A stretch of DNA of 64,000 nucleotides from Xylocopa sonorina (lineage: Eukaryota > Arthropoda > Insecta > Hymenoptera > Apidae). Below the pieces are notes generated by a model. It did no database searches. It saw only the letters and a list, made by a program, of their open reading frames with translations, and had not been told where the DNA came from. Location of the stretch: positions 62,001 to 126,000 of the forward strand of contig NW_027490266.1 of the NCBI RefSeq assembly GCF_050948175.1, read 5' to 3'. The first letter of the stretch is position 1, and every line of letters begins with the position of its first letter. Below, in pieces: positions 1 to 13,420 of the stretch. The position numbers and the translations under genes are program-made.

Positions 1-2424
1 ACGAGGAATACATGACACCTCGCAAATCATATAATATCTTACCATGAAACATAGAAATGAGATGCGATATCGCGTTTTAAGCAGCATTAGAACTCTATTG
101 CTGCGATACCTAGAAATCTGCAAACGCTATTTCCTTGCAAGGAAGTGACGCATTTACATTCATTTGAAGTGTAGACGAGGAATACATAACACATCGCAAA
201 TCATATTATATCTTACCATGAAACATAGAAATGAAATGCGATATCGCGTTTTAATAAGCATTAGAACTCTACTGCTACGATAGGTAGACATCTGCAAACG
301 CTATTTCCTTGCAAGGAAGTGTCGCATTTACATTCATTTGAAGTGTAGACGAGGAGTACATAACACTTCGCAAATCATATTATATCTTACCATGAAACAT
401 AGAAATGAGATGCGATATTGCGTTTTGAGAAGCATTAGAACCCTATCGCTACGATACCTAGACATCTGCAGACGCTATTTCCTTTCAAGGAAGTGTGGCA
501 TTTACATTCATTTGAAGTGTAGACGAGGAGTACATAACACTTCGCAAATCATATTATATCTTACCATGAAACATGGAAATGAGTTGCGATATCACGTTTT
601 AAGAAGCATTAGAACACTATTGCTAAGATACGTAGACATCTGCAAACGATATTTCCTTGCTTGGAAGTGTCGCATTTACATTCATTTGAAGTGTAGACGA
701 AGAATACATAACTCTTCGCAAATCATATTATATCTTACCATGAAACATAGAAATGAGATGCGATATCGCGTTTTACGAATCATAAGAACTCTATAGCTGC
801 GAAACGCAGTAATCTGCAAACGCTATTTCCTTGCAAGGAAGTGTCGCATTTACATTCATTTGAAGTGTAGACGAGGAATACATAACACTTCGCAAATCAT
901 ATTATATCTTACCATGAAACATAGAAGTGAGATGCGATATCGCGTTTTGAGAATCATAAGAACTCTATTGCTACGATACGTAGACATCTGCAAACGCTAT
1001 TTCCTTGCAAGGATGTGTCGCATTTACATTCATTTGAAGTGTAGACGAGGAATATATAACACTTCGCAAGTCATATTATATCTTACCATGAAACATAGAA
1101 ATGAGATGCGATATCGCGTTTTAAGAAGAATTAGAAATCTATTGCTACGATACGTAGACATCTCCAAACGCTATTTCCTAGCGAGGAAGTGTCGCATTCA
1201 CATTCATTTGAAGTGTAGACGAGGAATACATAGTACTTCGCAAATTATATTATATCTTACCATGAAACATAGAAATGAGATGCTATATCGCGTTTTAAGA
1301 ATCATAAGTACTCTATTGCTACGATACGTAGACATCTGCAAACGCTATTTCCTTGCAAGGAAGAGTCGCATTTACATTCATTTGAATCGTAGACGAGGAA
1401 TGCATAACACTTCGCAATGAATATTATATCTTATCATGAAACATAGATATGAGATGCAATATCTCGTTTTAAGAAGCACTTGAACTCTATTGCTACGATA
1501 CCTAGACATCTGCAGACGCTATTTCCTAGCAAGGAAGTGCCGCATTTACATTCATATGAAGTGTAGACGTGCAATACACACACTTCGCAAATCATATTAT
1601 ATCTTACCATGAAACATAGAAATGAAATGCGATATCGCGTTTTAAGTATCATAAGAACTCTATTGCTACGATACTTAGACATCTTGAAACGCTCTTTCCT
1701 TGCAAGGAAGTGTCGCATTAACATTCATATGAAGTGTACACGAGGAATACATAACACTTCGCAAATCATATTATTTCTTACCATGAAACATGGAAAAGAG
1801 ATTCGATATCGCGTTTTAAGAAGCATTAGAACACTATTGCTAAGATACGTAGACATCTGCAAACGCTATTTCCTTGCTAGGAAGTGTCGCATTTACATTC
1901 ATTTGAAGTGTAGACGAAGAATACATAACACTTCGCAAATCATATTATATCTTACCATGAAACATAGAAATGAGATGCGATATCGCGTTTTAAGGATCAT
2001 AAGAACTCTATAGCTACGATACACAGAAATCTGCAAACGCTCTTTCCTTGCAAGGAAGTGTCGCATTAACATTCATATGAAGTGTATACGAGGAATACAT
2101 AACACTTCGCAAATCATATTATATCTTACCATGAAACATGGAAATGAGATGCGATATCGCGTTTTAAGAAGCATTAGAACACTATTTCTAAGATACGTAG
2201 ACATCTGCAAACGCTATTTCCTTGCTAGGAAGTGTCGCATTTACATTCATTTGAAGTGTAGACGAGGAATACATAACACTTCGCAAATCATATTATATCT
2301 TACCATGAAACATAGAAATGAGAAGCGATATCGCGTTTTAAGAAGCATTAGAACTCTACTGCTACGATAGGTAGACATCTGCAAACGCTATATCCTTGCA
2401 AGGAAGTGTCGCATTTACATTCAT
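1..2424. repeat. Left-edge divergent monomers with a dimer duplication
   Basis: About 14 monomers carry many private changes and show no high-identity neighbour. A signature CATTAACATTCATATGAAG marks one monomer kind at about 1,717 and again 348 bp on at about 2,065, so the segment around 1,690-2,040 is a two-monomer duplication. One base is missing near 1,578, where the sequence reads AATACACACACTTCGC, and this shifts the phase by -1. A T block begins near 1,382. Confidence 0.8.
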
Positions 2425-4860
2425 TTGAAGTGTAGACGAGGAATACATCACACTTCGCAAATCATATTATATCTTACCATGAAACATAGAAATGAGATGC
2501 GATATTGCGTTTTGAGGAGCATTAGAACTCTATCGCTACGATACCTAGACATCTGCAGACGCTATTTCCTTTCAAGGGAGTGTCGCATTTACATTCAATT
2601 GAAGTGTACACGAGGAGCACATAACTCTACGCAAATCATATTATATCTTACCATGAAACATAGAAATGAGATGCGATATCGCGTTTTAAGAATCATAACA
2701 ACTCTATTGCTACGATACGTAGACATTTGCAAACGAACTTTCCTTGCAAGGAAGTGTCGCATTAACATTCATATGAAGTGTAGACGAGGAATACATAACA
2801 CTTCGCAAATCATATTATATCTTATCATGAAACATAGAAATGAGATGCGATATCCCGTTTTAAGAAGCATTAGAAATCTATTGCTACGATACGTAGACAT
2901 CTGCAGACGCTATTTCCTTACAAGGAAGTGTCGCATTTACATTCATTTGAAGTGTAGACGAGGAATACATAACACTTCGCAAATCATATAATATCCTACC
3001 ATGAAACATAGAAATGAGATGCTATATTGCGTTTTAAGAAGCATTAGAACTCTATTGCTGCGATACCTAGACAACTGCAGACGCTATTTCCTAGTAAGGA
3101 GGGGTCGCATTTACGTTCATTTGAATCGTAGACGTAGAATGCATAACACTTCGCAATGAATAATATATCTTAGCATGAAACATAGATATGTGATGCAATA
3201 TCTCGTTTTAAGAAGCATTTGAACTCTATTGCTTCGATACGTAGACATCTGCAGACGCTATTTCCTAGCAAGGAAGTGTCGCATTTACATTCATTTGAAT
3301 TGTAGACGAGGAATACATGACACTTCGCAAATCATATTATATCTTACCATGAAACATAGAAATGAGATGCGATATCGCGTTTTAAGAATCATAAGAACTC
3401 TATTGCTACGATACGTAGACATCTGCAAACGCACTTTCCTTGCAAGGAAGTGTCGCATTAACATTCATATGAAGTGTAGACGAGGAATAAATAACACTTC
3501 CCAAATCATATTACATCTTACCATGAAACATAGAAATGAGATGCGATATCGCGTTTTAAGAATCATAAGTACTCTATTGCTACGATACGTAGACATCTGC
3601 AGACGCTATTTCCTTGCAAGGAAGTGTCGCATTTATATTCATTTGAAGTGTATATGAGGAATACATAACACTTCGCAAATCATATAATATCTTACCATGA
3701 AACATAGAAATGACATGCAATATCGCGTTTTAAGAAGCATTAGAACTCTATTGCTACGATACCTAGACATCTGGAGACGCTATTTCCTAGCAAGGAAGCG
3801 TCGCATTTACGTTCATTTGAATCGTAGACGTAGAATGCATAACACTTCGCAATGAATAATATATCTTATCATGAAACATAGATATGTGATGCAATATCTC
3901 GTTTTAAGAAGCATTTGAACTCTATTGCTTCGATACGTAGACATCTGCAAACGCTATTTCCTTGCAAGGAAGTGTCACATTTACATTCATTTGAAGTGTA
4001 GACGACGAATACATAACACTTCGCAAATCATATTACATCTTACCATGAAACGTAGAAATGAGATGCGATATCGCGTTTTAGGAAGCATTAGAACTCTATC
4101 GCTACGATACCTAGACATCTGCAGACGCTATTTCCTAGCAAGGAAGTGTCGCATTTACATTCATTTGAATCATAGATGAGGAACGCATAACACTTCGCAA
4201 TGAATATTATATCTTATCATGAAACATAGATATGAAATGCAATATCTCGTTTCAAGAAGCATTTGAACTCTATTGCTACGATACCTAGAATTCTGCAGAC
4301 GCTATTTCCTAGCAAGGAAGTGTCGCATTTACATTCATTTGAAGTGTAAACGAGGAATACATGACACTTCGCGAATCATATTATATCTTACTATGAAACA
4401 CAGGAATGAGATGCGATATCGCGTTTTAAGGAGCATTAGAACTCTATTGCTACGATACCTAGACATCTGCAGTCGCTATTTCCTAGCAAGGAAGTGTCGC
4501 ATTTACATTCATTTGAAGTGTTGACGAGGAATACATGACACTTCGCAAATCATATTATATCTTACCATGAAACATAGAAATGAGACGCGATATCGCGTTT
4601 TAAGAATCATAGGAACTCTATTGTTACGATACGTAGACATCTGCAAACGCTATTTCCTTGCAAGGAAGTGTCGCATTTACGTTCATTTGAATCGCAGACG
4701 AGGAATGCATAACACTTCGCAATGAATATTATATCTTACCATGAAACATAGAAATGAGATGCGATATCGCGTTTTAAGAAGCATAAGAACTCTACTGCTA
4801 CGATAGGCAGACATCTGCAAACGCTATTTCCTTGCAAGGAAGTGTTGCATTTACATTCAT
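2425..4860. repeat. Degraded 14-monomer HOR, copy 1
   Basis: Several rare landmarks recur exactly 2,436 bp (14 x 174) downstream. They are the GAATACATCACACTTC monomer at 2,425 and 4,861 with its neighbour CGAGGAGCACATAAC, T monomers at about 3,815 and 6,251, the AATCATAGATGAGG T variant at about 4,165 and 6,601, and CTAGAATTCTGCAGACG at 4,285 and 6,721. Many intervening monomers do not match well, so this looks like an old duplication eroded by mutation and exchange. The boundaries follow the first landmark and are approximate. Confidence 0.65.
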
Positions 4861-7296
4861 TTGAAGTGTAGACGAGGAATACATCACACTTCGCAAATCA
4901 TATTATATCCTACCATGAAACATAGAAATGAGATGCGATATTGCGTTTTGAGAAGCATTAGAACTCTACCGCTACGATACCTAGACATCTGCAGACGCTA
5001 TTTCCTTTCAAGGGAGTGTCGCATTTACATTCATTTGAAGTGTAGACGAGGAGCACATAACACTACGCAAATCATATTATATCTTACCATGAAACATAGA
5101 AATGAGATGCGATATCGCGTTTTAAGAATCATAAGAACTCTATTGCTACGATACGTAGACATCTGCAAACGCACTTTCCTTGCAAGGTAGTGTCGCATTA
5201 ACGTTCATATGAAGTGTAGACAAAGAATACATAACACTTCGCAAATCATATTACATCTTACCATGAAACATGGAAATGAGATGCGATATCGCGTTTTAAG
5301 AATCATAAGAACTCTATTGCTACGATACGTAGACATCTGCAGACGCTATTTCCTTGCAAGGAAGTGTCGCATTTACATTCATTTGAAGTGTAGACGAGGA
5401 ATACATAACACTTCGCAAATCATATTATATCTTACCATGAAACATAGAAATGAGAAGCGATATCGCGTTCTAAGAAGCATTAGAAATCTATAGCTACGAT
5501 ACGTAGACATCTGCAAACGCTATTTCCTTGCAATGAAGTGTCGCATTTACATTCATTTGAAGTTTAGACGAGGAATACATAACACTTCGCAAATCATATT
5601 ATATCTTACCATGAAACATAGAAATGAGATGCGATTACACGTCTTAAGAAGCATTAGAACACTATTGCTACGATACCTAGACATCTGCAGACGCTATTTC
5701 CTAGCAAGGAAGTCTCGCATTTACATTCATTTGAAGTGTAGACGAGGAATACATGACACTTCGCAAATCATATTATATCTTACCATGAAACATAGAAATG
5801 AGATGCGATATCGCGTTTTAAGAAGCATTAGAACTCTTTTGCTACGATACCTAGACATCTGCAGACGCTATTTCCTGCCAAGGAAGTGTCGCATTTACAT
5901 TCATTTGAAGTGTAGACGAGGAATACATAAGACTTCGCAAATCATATTATATCTTACCACGAAACATAGAAATGAGATGCGATATCGCGTTTTAAGAATC
6001 ATAAGAGCTCTATTGCTACGATACCTAGACATCTGCAGACGCTATTTCCTAGCAAGGAAGTATCGCATTTACATTCATTTGAAGTGTAGACGAGGAATAC
6101 ATGACGCTTCGCAAATCATATTATATCTTACCATGAAACATAGAAATGAGGTGCGATATCGCGTTTTAAGAAGCATTAGAACTCTACTGCTCCGATACGT
6201 AGACATCTGCAAACGCTATTTCCTTGCAAGGAAGTGTCGCATTTACATTCATTTGAATCGTAGACGAGGAATGCATAACACTTCGCAATGAATATTATAT
6301 CTTATCATGAAACATAGATATGAGATGCAATATCTCGTTTGAAGAAGCATTTGAAATCTATTGCTTCGATACGTAGACATCTGCAAACGCTATTTCCTTG
6401 CAAGGAAGTGTCGCATTTACATTCATTTGAAGTGTAGGCGAGGAATACATAACACTTCGCAAATCATATTACATCTTACCATGAAACATAGAAATGTGAT
6501 GCGATATCGCGTTTTAAGAAGCATTAGAAAGCTATTGCAACGATACCTAGACATCTGCAGTCGCTATTTCCTAGCAAGGAAGTGTCGCATTTACATTCAT
6601 TTAAATCATAGATGAGGAACGCATAACACTTCGCAATGAATATTATATCTTATCATGAAACATAGATATGAGATGCAATATCTCGTTTTAAAAAGCATTT
6701 GAACTCTATTGCTACGATACCTAGAATTCTGCAGACGCTAATTCCTAGCAACGAAGTGTCGCATTTACATTCATTTGCAGTGTAGACGAGGAATACATGA
6801 CACTTCGCAAATCATATTATATCTTACTATGAAACATAGAAATGAGATGCGATATCGCGTTTTAAGAAGCATCAGAAAGCTATTGCAACGATAGGTAGAC
6901 ATCTGCAAACGCTATTTCCTAGCGAGGAAGTATCGCATTCACATTCATTTGAAGTGTAGACGAGGAATACATTACACTTCGCAAATCATGTTATATCTTA
7001 CCATGAAACATAGAAATGAGATGCGATATTGCGTTTTGAGAAGCATTAGAACTCTATCGCTACGATACCTAGACATAAGCAGACGCTATTTCCTAGCATG
7101 GAAGTGACGCATTTACATTCATTTGAAGTGTAGACGAGGAATACATAACACTTCGCAAATCATATTAAATCTTACCATGAAACATAGAAATGAGATGCGA
7201 TATCGCGTTTTAAGAAGCATTAGAAATCTATTGCTACGATACATTGACATCTGCAAACGCTATTTCTTTGCAAGGAAGTTTCGCATTTACATTCAT
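4861..7296. repeat. Degraded 14-monomer HOR, copy 2
   Basis: This is the partner of the preceding block at a 2,436-bp offset. It differs in that the T monomer expected near 5,558 (partner of 3,122) is an ordinary monomer here, and the partner of the 4,686 mosaic is also not T. The 5,533-6,291 stretch is relatively uniform type A/B sequence. The end is approximate. Confidence 0.6.
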
Positions 7297-7818
7297 TTGA
7301 ATCGTAGACGAGGAATGTATAACACTTCGCAATGAATATTATATCTTATCATGAAACATAGATATGAGATGCAATATCTCGTTTTAAGAAGCATTTGAAC
7401 TCTATGTCTTCGATACGTAGACATCAGCAAACGCTATTTCCTTGCAAGGAAGTGTCGCACTTACATTCATTTGAAGTGTAGAGGAGGAATACATAACACT
7501 TCGCAAATCATATTACATCTTACCATGAAACATAGAAATGAGATACGATATCGCGTTTTAAGAAGCATTAGAAAGCTACTGCTACGATACGTAGACATCT
7601 GCAAACGCTATTTCCTAGCGAGGAAATATCGCAGTCACATTCATTTGAAGTGTAGACGAGGAATACATGACACTTCGCAAATCATGTTATATCTTACCAT
7701 GAAACATAGAAATGAGATGCGACATCGCGTCTTAAGAAGCATTAGAACACTATTGCTATGATGCCTAGACATCTGCAGGCGCTATTTCCTAGCAAGGAAG
7801 TCTCGCATTTACATTCGT
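7297..7818. repeat. Junction segment with a distant copy at 25.2 kb
   Basis: Three monomers begin with a T block marked by GAATGTATAAC (about 7,315), then TCTATGTCTTCGATACG (about 7,401) and GTAGAGGAGGAATAC (about 7,478). The same three rare markers recur in the same order at about 25,240, 25,327 and 25,404. The last part (GCTACTGCTACGATACG followed by TATCGCAGTCAC) is the founder-like form of a monomer amplified in the HOR to the right. Confidence 0.75.
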
Positions 7819-10777
7819 TTGAGGTGTAGACGAGGAATACATGACACTTCGCAAATCATATTACATCTTACCATGAAACATAGAAATGAGATACGATATC
7901 GCGTTTTAATAAGCATTAGAAAGCTGCTGCTACGATACGTAGACATCTGCAAACGCTATTTCCTAGCGAGGAAATATCGCAGTCACATTCATTTGAAGTG
8001 TAGACGAGGAATACATGAAACTTCGCAAATCATATTATATCGTACCATGAAACATAGAAATGAGATGCGATATCGCGTTTTAAGAAGCATTAGAAAGCTA
8101 TTGCAACGATACGAAGACACCTGCAAACGCTATTTCCTAGCGAGGAAGTATCGCATTCACATTCATTTGAAGTGTAGACGAGGAATACATGACACTTCGC
8201 AAATCATGTTATATCTTACCATGAAACATAGAAATGAGATGCGATATTGCGTTTTGAGAAGCATTAGAGCTCTATCGCTACGATACCTAGACATCTGCAG
8301 ACGCTATTTCCTAGCAAGGAAGTGTCGCATTTACATTCATTTGAATCATAGATGAGGAACGCATAACACTTCGCAATGAATATTATATCTTATCATGAAA
8401 CATAGATATGAGATGCAATATCTCGTTTTAAGAAGCATTTGAACTCTATTGCTACGATACCTAGAATTCTGCAGACGCTAATTCCTAGCAAGGAAGTGTC
8501 GCATTTACATTCATTTGAAGTGTAGACGAGGAATACATGACACTTCGCAAATCATATTATATCTTACTATGAAACACAGAAATGAGATGCGATATCGCGT
8601 TTTAAGAAGCATTAGAACTCTATTGCTACGATACCTAGACATCTGCAGACGCTATTTCCTAGCAAGGAAGTCTCGCATTTACATTCGTTTGAAGTGTAGA
8701 CGAGGCATACATGACACTTCGCAAATCATATTATATCTTACCATGAAACATAGAAATGAGATGCGATATCGCGTTTTAAGAAGCATTAGAACTCTATTGC
8801 TCCGATACGTAGAAATCTGCAAACGCTATTTCCTTGCAAGGAAGTGTCACATTTACATTCATTTGAAGTGTAGACGACGAATACATAACACTTCGCAAAT
8901 CATATTACATCTTACCATGAAACGTAGAAATGAGATGCGATATCGCGTTTTAGGAAGCATTAGAAAGCTACTGCTACGATACGTAGACATCTGCAAACAC
9001 TATTTCCTAGCGAGGAAATATCGCAGTCACATTCATTTGAAGTGTAGACGAGGAATACATGAAACTTCGCAAATCATATTATATCGTACCATGAAACATA
9101 GAAATGAGATGCGATATCGCGTTTTAAGAAGCATCAGAAAGCTATTGCAACGATACGTAGACATCTGCAAACGCTATTTCCTAGCGAGGAAGTATCGCAT
9201 TCACATTCATTTGAAGTGTAGACGAGGAATACATAACACTTCGCAAATCATGTTATATCTTACCATGAAACATAGAAATGAGATGCGATATTGCGTTTTG
9301 AGAAGCATTAGAACTCTATCGCTACGATACCTAGACATCTGCAGACGCTATTTCCTAGCAAGGAAGTGTCGCATTTACATTCATTTGAAGTGTAGACGAG
9401 GAATACATAACACTTCGCAAATCATATTATATCTTACCATGAAACATAGAAATGAGATGCGATGTCGCGTTTTAAGAAGTATTAGAAAACTATTGCTACG
9501 ATACCTAGACATCTGCAGGCGCTATTTCCTATGCAAGGAAGTCTCGCATTTACATTCGTTTGAAGTGTAGACGAGGCATACATGACACTTCGCAAATCAT
9601 ATTATATCTTACCATGAAACATAGAAATGAGATGCGATATCGCCTTTTAAGAAGCATTAGAACTCTATTGCTCCGATATGTAGAAATCTGCAAACGCTAT
9701 TTCCTTGCAAGGAAGTGTCACATTTACATTCATTTGAAGTGTAGACGACGAATACATAACACTTCGCAAATCATATTACATCTTACCATGAAACGTAGAA
9801 ATGAGATGCGATATCGCGTTTTAGGAAGCATTAGAACTCTATTGCTACGATACCTAGACATCTGCAGACGCTATTTCCTAGCAAGGAAGTCTCGCATTTA
9901 CATTCGTTTGAAGTGTAGACGAGGCATACATGACACTTCGCAAATCATATTATATCTTACCATGAAACATAGAAATGAGATGCGATATCGCGTTTTAAGA
10001 AGCATTAGAACTCTATTGCTCCGATACGTAGAAATCTGCAAACGCTATTTCCTTGCAAGGAAGTGTCACATTTACATTCATTTGAAGTGTAGACGACGAA
10101 TACATAACACTTCGCAAATCATATTACATCTTACCATGAAACGTAGAAATGAGATGCGATATCGCGTTTTAGGAAGCATTAGAAAGCTACTGCTACGATA
10201 CGTAGACATCTGCAAACACTATTTCCTAGCGAGGAAATATCGCAGTCACATTCATTTGAAGTGTAGACGAGGAATACATGAAACTTCGCAAATCATATTA
10301 TATCGTACCATGAAACATAGAAATGAGATGCGATATCGCGTTTTAAGAAGCATCAGAAAGCTATTGCAACGATACGTAGACATCTGCAAACGCTATTTCC
10401 TAGCGAGGAAGTATCGCATTCACATTCATTTGAAGTGTAGACGAGGAATACATAACACTTCGCAAATCATATTATATCTTACTATGAAACACAGAAATGA
10501 GATGCGATATCGCGTTTTAAGAAGCATTAGAACTCTATTGCTACGATACCTAGACATCTGCAGACGCTATTTCCTAGCAAGGAAGTGTCGCATTTACATT
10601 CATTTGAAGTGTAGACGAGGAATACATGACACTTCGCAAATCATATTATATCTTACCATGAAACATAGAAATGAGATGCGACATCGCGTCTTAAGAAGCA
10701 TTAGAACACTATTGCTATGATGCCTAGACATCTGCAGGCGCTATTTCCTAGCAAGGAAGTCTCGCATTTACATTCGT
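7819..10777. repeat. 17-monomer HOR, copy 1 (2,959 bp)
   Basis: The unit opens with TTGAGGTGTAGACGAGG and repeats at 10,778, a step of 17 x 174 plus 1. The extra base is a real insertion in one monomer, CCTATGCAAGG instead of CCTAGCAAGG, near 9,532. Internal markers are the CTAGAATTCTGCAGACGCTAATTCC monomer (8,461, shown here in part: CTAGAATTCTGC), the AGTGTCACATTTAC/AAACGTAGAAATG monomer (about 8,845, 9,715 and 10,065) and the TATCGTACCATG monomer. Comparing 8,515-9,570 with 11,474-12,529 by eye I noted four differences in about 1,056 bp, so the copies are young. Confidence 0.88.
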
Positions 10778-13420
10778 TTGAGGTGTAGACGAGGAATACA
10801 TGACACTTCGCAAATCATATTACATCTTACCATGAAACATAGAAATGAGATACGATATCGCGTTTTAATAAGCATTAGAAAGCTGCTGCTACGATACGTA
10901 GACATCTGCAAACGCTATTTCCTAGCGAGGAAATATCGCAGTCACATTCATTTGAAGTGTAGACGAGGAATACATGAAACTTCGCAAATCATATTATATC
11001 GTACCATGAAACATAGAAATGAGATGCGATATCGCGTTTTAAGAAGCATTAGAAAGCTATTGCAACGATACGTAGACACCTGCAAACGCTATTTCCTAGC
11101 GAGGAAGTATCGCATTCACATTCATTTGAAGTGTAGACGAGGAATACATGACACTTCGCAAATCATGTTATATCTTACCATGAAACATAGAAATGAGATG
11201 CGATATTGCGTTTTGAGAAGCATTAGAGCTCTATCGCTACGATACCTAGACATCTGCAGACGCTATTTCCTAGCAAGGAAGTGTCGCATTTACATTCATT
11301 TGAATCATAGATGAGGAACGCATAACACTTCGCAATGAATATTATATCTTATCATGAAACATAGATATGAGATGCAATATCTCGTTTTAAGAAGCATTTG
11401 AACTCTATTGCTACGATACCTAGAATTCTGCAGACGCTAATTCCTAGCAAGGAAGTGTCGCATTTACATTCATTTGAAGTGTAGACGAGGAATACATGAC
11501 ACTTCGCAAATCATATTATATCTTACTATGAAACACAGAAATGAGATGCGATATCGCGTTTTAAGAAGCATTAGAACTCTATTGCTACGATACCTAGACA
11601 TCTGCAGACGCTATTTCCTAGCAAGGAAGTCTCGCATTTACATTCGTTTGAAGTGTAGACGAGGCATACATGACACTTCGCAAATCATATTATATCTTAC
11701 CACGAAACATAGAAATGAGATGCGATATCGCGTTTTAAGAAGCATTAGAACTCTATTGCTCCGATACGTAGAAATCTGCAAACGCTATTTCCTTGCAAGG
11801 AAGTGTCACATTTACATTCATTTGAAGTGTAGACGACGAATACATAACACTTCGCAAATCATATTACATCTTACCATGAAACGTAGAAATGAGATGCGAT
11901 ATCGCGTTTTAGGAAGCATTAGAAAGCTACTGCTACGATACGTAGACATCTGCAAACACTATTTCCTAGCGAGGAAATATCGCAGTCACATTCATTTGAA
12001 GTGTAGACGAGGAATACATGAAACTTCGCAAATCATATTATATCGTACCATGAAACATAGAAATGAGATGCGATATCGCGTTTTAAGAAGCATCAGAAAG
12101 CTATTGCAACGATACGTAGACATCTGCAAACGCTATTTCCTAGCGAGGAAGTATCGCATTCACATTCATTTGAAGTGTAGACGAGGAATACATAACACTT
12201 CGCAAATCATGTTATATCTTACCATGAAACATAGAAATGAGATGCGATATTGCGTTTCGAGAAGCATTAGAACTCTATCGCTACGATACCTAGACATCTG
12301 CAGACGCTATTTCCTAGCAAGGAAGTGTCGCATTTACATTCATTTGAAGTGTAGACGAGGAATACATAACACTTCGCAAATCATATTATATCTTACCATG
12401 AAACATAGAAATGAGATGCGATGTCGCGTTTTAAGAAGTATTAGAAAACTATTCCTACGATACCTAGACATCTGCAGGCGCTATTTCCTATGCAAGGAAG
12501 TCACGCATTTACATTCGTTTGAAGTGTAGACGAGGCATACATGACACTTCGCAAATCATATTATATCTTACCATGAAACATAGAAATGAGATGCGATATC
12601 GCCTTTTAAGAAGCATTAGAACTCTATTGCTCCGATATGTAGAAATCTGCAAACGCTATTTCCTTGCAAGGAAGTGTCACATTTACATTCATTTGAAGTG
12701 TAGACGACGAATACATAACACTTCGCAAATCATATTACATCTTACCATGAAACGTAGAAATGAGATGCGATATCGCGTTTTAGGAAGCATTAGAACTCTA
12801 TTGCTACGATACCTAGACATCTGCAGACGCTATTTCCTAGCAAGGAAGTCTCGCATTTACATTCGTTTGAAGTGTAGACGAGGCATACATGACACTTCGC
12901 AAATCATATTATATCTTACCATGAAACATAGAAATGAGATGCGATATCGCGTTTTAAGAAGCATTAGAACTCTATTGCTCCGATACGTAGAAATCTGCAA
13001 ACGCTATTTCCTTGCAAGGAAGTGTCACATTTACATTCATTTGAAGTGTAGACGACGAATACATAACACTTCGCAAATCATATTACATCTTACCATGAAA
13101 CGTAGAAATGAGATGCGATATCGCGTTTTAGGAAGCATTAGAAAGCTACTGCTACGATACGTAGACATCTGCAAACACTATTTCCTAGCGAGGAAATATC
13201 GCAGTCACATTCATTTGAAGTGTAGACGAGGAATACATGAAACTTCGCAAATCATATTATATCGTACCATGAAACATAGAAATGAGATGCGATATCGCGT
13301 TTTAAGAAGCATCAGAAAGCTATTGCAACGATACGTAGACATCTGCAAACGCTATTTCCTAGCGAGGAAGTATCGCATTCACATTCATTTGAAGTGTAGA
13401 CGAGGAATACATAACACTTC
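10778..13420. repeat. 17-monomer HOR, copy 2 (partial)
   Basis: This segment matches copy 1 at an offset of 2,959 up to about 13,420, where CATGTTATATC replaces the CATATTATATC of copy 1 and the paths diverge. Its own CCTATGCAAGG insertion is at about 12,491. Private changes include ACCACGAAAC near 11,701 and GTTTCGAGAAG near 12,257. The block at 18.6 kb lacks these, so that block was probably not copied from this one in its present form. Confidence 0.85.

Noticed and set aside
1434..1724. Reverse-strand open frames (also at 47,084-47,281, 55,844-56,053 and 56,990-57,199)
   Set aside because: They are the complement of the same monomers, occur only where particular substitutions remove stops, and have no independent support.
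4285..4295. GAATTCTGCAG in seven monomers as a vector or cloning remnant
   Set aside because: EcoRI- and PstI-like sites arise by simple substitution of CTAGACATCTGCAG, and the flanks are ordinary satellite. They are useful only as HOR markers.
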